From: Wolfiporia cocos
Lineage: Eukaryota > Basidiomycota > Agaricomycetes > Polyporales > Phaeolaceae
DNA length: 64,000 nucleotides
NCBI GenBank assembly: GCA_029448655.1
Contig: JACCLO010000005.1
Span: 372,001-436,000 of the forward strand
Direction: 5' to 3'
A model generated the notes under the pieces. It saw only the letters and a program-made list of their open reading frames with translations. It was not told where the DNA came from and did no database searches. This document shows, in pieces, positions 55,807-64,000 of the stretch (positions are counted from its first letter, which is position 1; each line of letters begins with the position of its first letter). Position numbers and translations under genes: made by a program.

Positions 55807-57600
55807 TATTATCTTAGAGCACGAGCTCATCGGTATGGATAGGCTCTTCAGCTGAAGGCACGTGGACGTTGTGGCGGGCAATCACATGACCTTCGCGGGA
55901 GTTTCTTCGTCGTTCACGATTAACGTTTTAACGGTTCATTTTGTCGCTTTCTGAAACACCATTATGCACCGGGTGTTTACGAGACTTTGAAGAACATCTC
56001 ACTCCCTGATAACGCAGAATTACACAGACAGGCTCTACATGACGTCTCGCTGGATGGCAGGTATGTGGACTGTTCAAGCGGGCCAGCACCGATGTCACCA
56101 CTACTGCGAACGTTGGTCGGATCAGCGCCGCGGCGCATGAATCTCGGAAATGGTAATGCATGCCCTAAATCCATCCTGATATTTGTGACTTCTAGCTTAA
56201 AGGGCTCTCAAGTCAAGTAACAACCCTGCCCCTGTCACTGAACGGCTCACTCTAGTTCTCTACGTGTGTGCTTGCGCTGTTCGTCGTGCTGCTTACCTTA
56301 GCTCCGATATGCATATGCGAAGGCTTGTGACGTTCGGATCTCTTGTCTCCTGCGCTGAGAACCCGAATCCTTCGGCTCTCAGCGGTTTATGTTGAGAATG
56401 TGGACTGAGCTTCGTCAGGTTTTCTCCGCGTGTAGCTGCACCCCCGAAGGTCGGCGCATACAGTTGCTCTAATTCATCCGCCGAATAGCTCGGCAGAATC
56501 TGCATCGCCCAGACGTGCCTGCAGTGCCTAGGTGAGTAAGCTGAAGCTCTGTCCTTGTCTAGGCTCTTTCATGGCCTATTGGCCGACATCATTCGCGTCG
56601 GCGATGAGCCTACTGTATACTTCCGGATATCCAGTCATGTCTACAGGGCGCAATCACCTCGCAATCACCTCCTTCCCGCGTCGGCGTTGTATCAGCGCGT
56701 CCAGCACCCCGTGGAACAAATCTGCAGGTTCATGATCCTCGCTATCGGCGCTGTGTTACCAAGGTAGGGAACCTATCTGCGGACTGCGCTGAGGACCCAG
56801 GTATGCCGACGTACGCTCATGATGGAGATTGACGTCCCTTGTCATTGACTGAGACTCAATGTCTCATGTATTACAGATGCTGTGTGACTTGCTTTTGACG
56901 GGCACGTCAATGGCATCCCGATGTCCGAGCGCCTCAGGCGTACATACGGTCATGTAACTATCATTCCTAAACCCCTATGCTTCAACGTCAAGATTATGTC
57001 AATTGCCACAGGCCATGTGAGATTGCGACACACTGAAACATCCACACTCGATGAGCGGGGGCCCACGTTTCAGGCCCAGAGCTACCCTGGTCTTCCAGTC
57101 CCCCAGCCCTTGAATTCCTCACTTCTCATCTGTGAAGTCAGGCTTCTCGTAGTGGGTTCCTCCTGCATGTGTTAATGTTTCTATACGACCTTCTCAGGAT
57201 TAGGATTTCGCCGTCGGTGATCGACGATTCCTAACAATAGCAATAGGCTCTCTTCAATCGGCTCCGGAAGCTGTGGCAAAGCGATCGGCTATGTCCATCT
57301 ATTGATCTCTCGTGGACAGTGCCTAGTTTTGGGTGGGATGTTCCTGGCCGACGTAGAAACGATCCTATTCTGACCGTCAAACTGCCTCTGGTTCTCGCCC
57401 TCATGGTGCAAAGACCGCAATCCAATAGGTGTGGCCGGAGTCTGGCTGGACGATGTTTCAGCTTCGATGTCTGGGCGCTCCATTTCTCGATGATATCACT
57501 GTGCCGGCGCTGTTTGCAGACTTTCCGGATATTACTGTCCGGAGTAGCTGGGATGCTCGAGATGCTGTTCAAGACAAGCAGACCACAACATACTGGACGA
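55807..57600. other. Intergenic, no gene supported
   Basis: About 1.8 kb with short frames on both strands and no conserved motif. It may contain relics of older insertions, but nothing could be assigned. Confidence 0.4.
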
Positions 57601-57607
57601 TATAAAG
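57601..57607 (+). promoter_or_regulatory. TATA box of the secreted-protein gene
   Basis: The sequence tataaag lies 80 bases upstream of the ATG at 57681, at the usual distance for a TATA box with a ~45-base leader. Confidence 0.6.
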
Positions 57608-57680
57608 GGCCTGCGTTTCAGCGTGAAGAGCTCACCAAGCAAGTCCTCTTACGACTTCGCAGGCCAACATAACACAAGAC

Positions 57681-58328
57681 ATGTTTGCAACCTCCCTCCT
57701 CCCTTTGCTCTCCGTCGCCGGACTCCTGTCGGGCATCACGTCTGGCGTCCCCACCAAGCGACAGGAAATTGTGCCCGTACACGGCTCCATCGTCATCCCC
57801 TCCGAGAACACGGGCATCATGCCCGGCGCAGTCTTCAACTTCACGTTCGACTCCGTCAACTACTGCGAGTCGGGCTATGAGCCGATCACAGTGTGGCTCT
57901 TCGAGCAGGAGCCATCCAACGACAACCTCACCACCGAGGGCGATTTCGTGGACGGCAGCTACCTCAACAAGTTTGGCGAGTGGCTCATTCCGAACTTCGG
58001 TAGGCCTTTCGCGTTTGCGCGGCACGTGCATGCAGACGCTGAGTTCTGGTTGGTGATTGCGATTGCAGGTCTCCCGGCTGAGTACCCGCCGGGCCCTCCT
58101 CCCGCAAACCTGACCATGCCCGACTTGTCGACGGTCGCGGAAGGATCGCTCAACCTGTCCAACGCCACATTGTACCTCGTGGTGGTCGAGACGTTTATGG
58201 ACTGCCCGGTATGAAGTGTTCCGCTTCTCTGCTTCGAATATACCACTTACAATTTTCGATTGGTGCAGGGCGACGTTGCGGATGAATACGGCATCACGAG
58301 CAGTCCGATCCTGTACAATCCCGCTTAA
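57681..58328 (+). CDS. Small secreted protein, unknown function
   Basis: Exons 57681-58208 and 58269-58328 give 195 residues. The N-terminus MFATSLLPLLSVAGLLSGIT is a clear signal peptide, followed by a GVPTKRQE site that looks like a Kex2-type KR cleavage. The mature part has N-glycosylation sequons (NFTF, NLTT, NLTM, NLSN, NATL) and beta-strand-like segments (IVPVHGSIVIPSENTGIMPG, AEFWLVIAIAGLPAEY, TLYLVVVETFMDCPG), ending SSPILYNPA. The beta pattern resembles small immunoglobulin-like secreted proteins common in agaricomycetes. I do not recognise a named family. An own TATA box and isolation between mobile elements fit a conditionally expressed gene. Confidence 0.82.
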
Positions 58329-58706
58329 GAACCTCGGCAAAATGGACCGACGTCATGCTTTCCGAGAGTTTGCGGAAATGACCAAAATTCATAGAAGAGG
58401 CTTTAATTGGGCTGATGCCGCGGCCAATGAACGGACCTCATTTCCTTCACAGGTTCACTGTATTGGGTTGACTAGCACATGCGGGCTGTATTGTGGCAGT
58501 ACGATAGGTCCTGTATCCCGGTCGAACGTCTGTATCTGGGCTCTGTAGTGTAATAGACTTTCCCGCACTTTTACACACATGAAGAGCGCTGATACCCGTC
58601 ACCATATATGAATGTCGGTGTCATCAAGACATCGAGAGACCCGCATCACGGCGATGAATAGCATCTTTGGACTTCTACCGCAGATACGCTAACGATATCT
58701 GAGCTA

Positions 58707-59274
58707 CAGTTGAAGACCTCATAATGCATAACCTCATAATGCATAATGCCTCATAATGCATGACCTGACCCGGTCACCGACCTCGTTTGCGGGGATTTAT
58801 GCATGAAATCTCATATCGCATAATGCATAAGCAATCAGGCAATTATGCATTAGTAGATCTGCCATATATAGTAATAGGGATCTTATTTGAGAGCATTATG
58901 GTGCAAAATCCAAGCAAATAATCCAACTTTGGCTTGTGCAGCTCCTATTGCTGTCACAGTTCGCCATTATTAAGGGTTTTGTCCACGTGACACACAGCGA
59001 CCGCTCGAGGCTGCAGGTTGCAGAAACAGATGGCATCTCGGTGCTCACGCTGCAGCAGTTGTGCAAATTCTCTGCTCATCTTTACAAGGCTGACCTCACA
59101 TTAATGAAACAAGTAATACTATATAGATACTGGGGTACGTAGCTATGTTATTTCTACGGAGTCACGCTGGGTCACAGAATGTGACATATTGTGACAAATT
59201 TGATACTGCATAAGACCTCATAATGCATAAAGAAATCCGGTCACCATCATTATGCATTATGAGGTCTTCAACTG
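58707..59274. mobile_element. MITE with terminal inverted repeats and TA target duplication
   Basis: Left end CAGTTGAAGACCTCATAATG is matched by the inverted right end CATTATGAGGTCTTCAACTG over at least 25 bp, with TA on both sides (58705-58706 and 59275-59276). Subterminal copies of cctcataatgcataa lie at both ends, with an internal ccggtcacc pair. No transposase coding, so it is a non-autonomous Tc1/mariner or pogo-type element (CAGT termini with TA fit that group). Confidence 0.85.
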
Positions 59275-59928
59275 TATATGCATCATTGCCGGTCATTATT
59301 GGCCATCGAATAGAAGTATACGCATCGTCGGCCAGTGCTAGCCGTACGCGTCATAGAGGAGCTCTAAATGATATCTTCCAGGCAAAATGAGGATAATCTA
59401 ACCGGTCGGGGAAGAGTTGCTTCCCAGAAGCCCACCGTTCATACGACGTTTTGATACTCGTGCACTCGGCGTGTTAGTACCAAAGACGTAAAAATTAGTC
59501 GAACGAGGCGAATAATATCAGCGGCGTGCATGCACACTAGCTTGTTTCATGTACCATAGGTGACAGCAATTCGCAAATTGACTGTAGATTGATCCAGCGA
59601 GGCTATACAACGGCTGAGATAGTGCGTCAGCTATAGTACGTCCGCACGTTTGCGCGTGCAGCAGACGCACTCTGTGGGCAGAGTGGCGTCGCATCCGCGC
59701 AAGGTTACCCAATATACCGTCAAGCTCATCCGAGCCCCTGAACTCCGAGATTTGCAGGGAACGGAGGACATGCGACCGCTCTGGATGGCAATGCGAGCAT
59801 GCTTCCCTTGCTACGTATCTGAAGCTTTCGCAATGGAAAGCAAACCCCCCGGAGCATGCAGAATGCCGCCGCACGCGAGGGTATCTTCTCAACTGTGCCA
59901 TCGTCCTCATGGCCGGTCGTACACGGTC
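59275..59928. other. Intergenic, no gene seen
   Basis: This follows the MITE. A few frames with Cys/His-rich composition exist, but none looks protein-like. Confidence 0.35.
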
Positions 59929-60484
59929 TTAGAACACCAGGGACATCACCGAGGGCGAAAGCATCGATAATGCAGCAAGTCCAGAGGTCCGGACGAGGGC
60001 CAGGTTCATGAACCATGCGGATGTGTAGTCGAGACTGATGCAATCTTTCTTCACCCGCAGAGGACGGAAGAGATGCAGAGGATGCATGCGGTGCCCAACC
60101 GGCGATGCGATATCCAAGAAGATGCTCGGTCCATCTCCATCGCTGTGCTCATCAGCGGAAGTCCACATACCCAGGCGTCTTCGCATAATGAGGTGCACCC
60201 TGGACCAGCCCTGAGTGTACGTACGTAGCCGCGAGCGATCCATCGATTGTATATGGTGGAGCGGGCGGATGTTCTCGAAGGCGAGGGCGCCGTCCCATTG
60301 GACGCGGGCGCTCTGGATTAGGGAAAGGACACTGATCGTCGCCGAGGCGCAGGAGACCTGGAAGAGTTCTTGACCGGAGAGCGGCGGCTTTAACTTCGTT
60401 GGCTTCCGTTTTTGCTTCGGTCGGAAGAAGCAGGCTTTGGGAGAACGTAGGTATTCGACTGACGGTGATTGATCGCATCCATGG
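59929..60484 (-). pseudogene. Possible frameshifted gene remnant, unrecognised
   Basis: A minus-strand ATG at about 60482 opens MDAINHRQSNTYVLPKPASS and stops after 30 codons. A different frame is open from about 60430 to 59929 and reads ELFQVSCASATISVLSLIQ, then VQWDGALAFENIRPLHHIQ and FLDIASPVGHRMHPLHLFRP. The two frames may be one gene broken by a frameshift, since no GT-AG intron joins them. I do not recognise the protein; it could also be chance. Confidence 0.25.
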
Positions 60485-61465
60485 TGAGCATATTTGGGAC
60501 TTGCTATGTTGTGCGCGACTCCGGGGAGATTAGAGGCGATGTATGGGATTGGAATGTCGGGCTAGTGGTCCCAGATCCAAGGCAGCATGGGTGCTCTCGT
60601 CTTAGCCAGCTCAATCCGCATCTGTATCCAGTGTCGCAGTGAATTACAGGACAAAGTATCCATGGACATCCGCCATGGTTGATCCTCTGCGTCCTGGGTT
60701 ATCGCAGCAATCCCAAGCACAATTCCAGAACCATGATTGTATGATCAGCTGAAATAACAGTCTTGGCTCGACTCACCCATGCGCGCTGCGACCAGAGTAC
60801 CTCTCTTCGACCGAAAGAAATTATTTGCCTATGCCAAACCCCAGCTAGAGCTAGCGGTGCTCTGCAAGTGTTAGCTGGCGCTTACAACAGCCTCGTAGCA
60901 TTGACTCACTATACCAGACACTTACGCCATGTACAACATCGCTCACCGTACTTGGCTGCACGCTCTCCATTCTCGGATAGCATGACGTATATCCTGTTAG
61001 CTGCTCATCGATCATCTGTCACCGTACGCTACATATAATAAGACATACGACGCCGTGCCGTCCAGGCAATGCAATCTTGCCCCCGTACCACCATCATCAG
61101 CTCCTCTTTGAAACCAGGGCATCGAAAGAATACAGACTTGACACATCCTCGTGTATTGCCGTCCTACGCGGCCTTGCCCAGAGGCAAGTTGTTGTAACAA
61201 GACGGTCATGGGCCGAGCTGATGAGCTGTGTAGCGCCCAGCGTTGCAGATACGCGTGTCCTCCGCGTGGCTGATGCCTCAATAGACGCCACATCCATCGC
61301 CACTCACGGACCCGCTTTCGCCCATGGCGTAGTCGCTGCTCGGGCGTATACCCACCCTCATCTCCTCGCTCGCTCGCATAAACCGCCTGGAGTAAGTCCC
61401 TAGTGGCAATTTGTCACTCGGGACTAGCATCGAAAGCTTGCCCACCGAGTAGCCACTATCCATAC
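60485..61465. other. Intergenic, no gene supported
   Basis: About 1 kb. Frames of up to 108 codons on both strands lack conserved features. The last 150 bases are the promoter of the NADAR gene. Confidence 0.4.
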
Positions 61466-63184
61466 ATGGGTAACAGCCCCTCCCGCCGCGCTACTTCTCC
61501 CCCCGACGATTTCCGTCGCGAGAGGCATCGGTCGCCGCCCCCCAGCGGTCGCAGGAGGTGGATCAAGCTGACTGATAATGAGCAGGCTCTCCGCGAAGCG
61601 GAGTACCGCAACCTCGCCACCGCCGGCAGCTATGTCGGCCATCACATGCACCCGCAGCCACAACCGCAAATCTTCTGTGCGTTGCGTCTCGCACATACTG
61701 TCGAGAATAGCAGACTGACACACACGGTCAAGCGCTGCAGGGCCCGAGCAGTACCGGTACATGCCGCCGCCCGCGCCGCCGAGCGGCTTCCCGCACCCGC
61801 AGGCGATACCACTCTCCGCGCGGCCAGTCATTCCCAACCTCCCCACCCCAGGCGCGCCCACCGTCGTCCCAAACGTCATGCCTGGTCTTCCACAGGTGCC
61901 GCTCGCGTACGCAGGCATGCCCCAGCCCCCGCCGCAGCCGGTCATTCCGACCGCGTTCCCCCAGCCGGGGGGTCCCGTCATTCCGGACGCGCGGATGGCG
62001 CAGCTTCCTGCACAGGTGATGCCTGAGCCGAACATCTTCCCTGAACTGACCATGTTATCGGAGCCCACGGGCATGTTCTACACGCGCACCGCGTCCTCCG
62101 ACCTCTCTCCCTCATCCTCGGCCTCGCGCTCGCGCACGCCGACGCCCCCGCCACGCCGGCACCGCGGCACCTACCGCAACCCGCGCTATGAGCCCGCCGA
62201 CCCTAGGCTGAGGCCCGAGTCGATACTCCTGAATCCGCTCCCACGTCCGCCAGAGGACATCTTCGCGTCGCGCCCCGAGATGGCGCTTCTCCTCGATTCG
62301 CTCCGCCGCCCGCTCGACGAGGCACGTCTTAAGCGCGCGCTAACGCTTCCCGCGGGGGGCACGCTCAATGTCGCGGTCACCTCATCCACTACCCCGTCGA
62401 GCGCGGGCCGGAATGGACACCAGCGCAAGGGCAGCCTGTTCAGCGTGTTCGGCAGCCGCCGCAGGCGTGAGGAGGAGGACGAAGATCAGGCGCAGAATGC
62501 GACGACCCAGGTCGTATACGCGATGCCGGGAGTACAGGTGCCCGATGGGCGCACGGCATTTGTGTATACGCAGATGCCGACATCCGCTGCCCCTATGCAT
62601 TCGAACACTCCGGTGCCGATGCCCGTGCCTGAACCTGCTCTCGCGCCGCGCGCACTGACCCCGCACTCGCACTCGGTCCTTCGCATCGAAGCCACAAACG
62701 ACCTCGGAGGTCTTGCACATGCGTCGCCGCACCGCGTACACTATGAGCGGCGCACATACCCGAGCGCGGCGCACCTCTTTGAGGCAATGAAGTTCCTCGG
62801 CGGCGAGTCGCCCGCGAGCGCGGACGTCGCAGAGCTCATCCGCAACGCGCGGAGCGTCGAGGAAGCGCGGACGCTCGCCGATGCGCACCGAGCGCATGTC
62901 CGGCCGGACTGGCCGCATATCATGTACGATAAGGTGAGTGTATGCGCCGGTTTTCTGCACGACGTGACAAATGCTGCCAGTAGATGGATGAGAGCCTGTA
63001 CCAAAAGATGGTGCAACACCCGGTGTTGCGCAGGCTCCTACTGAGCACTGGCCTCGCGGATCTCGTCTATGCAGACCTTAACGACGCGACCTGGGGCGAC
63101 GGCCTACTTGGGCAGGGCGCAAACGAGCTCGGGAAGGCGCTCATGCGCGTAAGGGAGCGGCTAAGAGCCGAAGAATTAGTATGA
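61466..63184 (+). CDS. NADAR-domain protein with Pro-rich N-terminal region
   Basis: Exons 61466-61676, 61741-62933 and 62984-63184 give 534 residues. It starts MGNSPSRR, which fits an N-myristoylation signal (Gly2, Ser6) with basic residues after it. Residues 70-210 are Pro/Ala/Gln-rich, then a disordered S/R/P stretch. The NADAR (YbiA/DUF1768) fold covers the last 160 residues: NDLGGLAHASPHRVHYERRT, YPSAAHLFEAMKFL, AHVRPDWPHIMYDKMDESLY, LLLSTGLADLVYADLNDATWG and GANELGKALMRVRERL. YbiA cleaves N-glycosidic bonds of riboflavin precursors, and related domains act on ADP-ribose. Here the usual Glu before the motif His (EH) is Ala (AAH), while the D-x-x-W-G element is intact. Activity is therefore uncertain. 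Confidence 0.85.
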
Positions 63185-63368
63185 GGACACCACACAGAAC
63201 GCATATAGGAGACAGAGTCAAGGTGGACGGCGTGGGTATGTTCCTGTTGCATTGCTACAGCTACACGCGATCGGTAGAAGGACGCACGCTGCTGGGCAGC
63301 GCGGTATCAAAAGGAAGGACCCGCAAACTCGGATAGATAGCTGACTTCGCTTCAGCGCCAGGACAAGC

Positions 63369-64000
63369 TCAACCGTTACGCCTCCGCCGCTTGCGCGCAC
63401 GCCTACCTTCTTCTCCCTTGGGGGTGTCTCGTACATCAACCCCATCTTCACCACCATCTCCAGAGTCTGCATGCGGCATGGCGGCGGCCCTCTCCACTGC
63501 CTGACGCCGTACCTTCTCCGGGACCTTGTTCCAGTAAAGCTCTTCCCTCGTGCCCCCGACAACCTCCATCGCGATCGGCTTCGTCGTGTCCTTGCCCGAG
63601 GGCTGGTGCGGCGCTCCGCTGCTGTCCAGCCCTTGTGTTTGCACCACCGGATTTGAGTGGAAAAATGTGTCGAGAAGCCTGGTGTGCTGCGGGGTGGCAA
63701 GGCGGAGGTAGCACTGGGTCCGCCTTTAGTTAGTTGTACTTTTTAGCAGACGGGAAAGAACTGACGGTGTCCATGCCCTTGTTGAAGTCGACATAATCCA
63801 GGCCATCTTTTGATACTCGTGCTGAGGCATCAGCAAATGCTTGCGAGAACAGCGTGCGCAAGGTGGTTTTGTTCGTCTCTGGATGCACATTCCGTACGAA
63901 GACCAGGCATCCTTGGGGATATGATAAGTTCAAGGGTGTCGATGGTGTCGGCCTTTCCGGAGAAGTGTGCGTGTTCTCCGCAATAGCCTCGGTGACAAAA
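63369..64000 (-). CDS. LARP7/Pof8-like xRRM RNA-binding protein, C-terminal part
   Basis: Two exons are visible on the minus strand (64000 edge-63766 and 63713-63369); the 5' part lies beyond the window. The xRRM reads CLVFVRNVHPETNKTTLRTL, FADASARVSKDGLDYVDFNK and GMDTCYLRLATPQHTRLLD, completed by splicing the 52-nt intron. Then comes TREELYWNKVPEKVRRQAVE, the helix that usually follows the xRRM in Larp7/Pof8. The C-terminus is basic (RRARKRRRRNG). In ciliates, fission yeast and animals this group binds telomerase RNA or 7SK. Gene identity rests on the C-terminal domain only. The 184-bp gap to the convergent NADAR gene is empty. Confidence 0.8.

Overview
The window reads as nuclear DNA of a filamentous basidiomycete, most likely an agaricomycete close to the polypores. 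The evidence is short introns (mostly 46-84 nt, GT-AG, with CTNA-type branch sites), dense genes on both strands, basidiomycete-type families such as DUF6593, and fungal housekeeping genes. I rebuilt exon models by hand from splice signals. Except for SMC5 (only its ends) and the edge-truncated LARP7-like gene, every spliced model below was checked so that exon lengths sum to whole codons.

Layout. 1-5.3 kb: a tandem family of an unrecognised protein with an F-box-like motif and a nucleotidyltransferase-like motif. It has two intact copies and one decayed copy, plus a scrap of the neighbouring nucleoporin gene that was duplicated with them. 5.5-18.1 kb: NUP42-type FG nucleoporin, TAF4, a mitochondrial-type methionine aminopeptidase and the inner-ring scaffold nucleoporin NUP192/205. 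18.2-28.9 kb: mitochondrial ribosomal protein uL13m, an acidic unknown protein, a large SH3-SAM-PH-CH polarity scaffold (Boi-like) and a TTC27/Emw1 TPR protein. 29.1-34 kb: a DUF6593-type gene, EMC6, aspartate-semialdehyde dehydrogenase and the exosome subunit Rrp43. 34.3-40.2 kb: SMC5 and the ITPase Ham1. 40.3-44.8 kb: two hotdog-fold thioesterase paralogues flanking a protein kinase. 45.2-50.1 kb: NEDD8/Rub1, SAP18, an AlkB-like dioxygenase and an aspartic peptidase.

51.3-59.3 kb is the accessory part. First comes a head-to-tail array of four non-autonomous Helitron-like elements (5' TC, 3' hairpin followed by CTAG, A/T insertion site). Three carry an expanded 22-bp minisatellite, and one of those was later hit by a retrotransposon that left a 708-bp solo LTR with a perfect 5-bp target duplication. 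After a small secreted-protein gene comes a 568-bp TIR element (MITE) flanked by TA. The right end (61.4-64 kb) holds a NADAR-domain protein and the 3' part of a LARP7/Pof8-like xRRM gene running off the edge.

The genes form no single pathway. Most are conserved housekeeping genes in divergent or convergent pairs with short shared promoters or terminators. The most unusual structure is the Helitron/minisatellite/solo-LTR array; the most novel protein family is the tandem pair at 1.6-5.3 kb.
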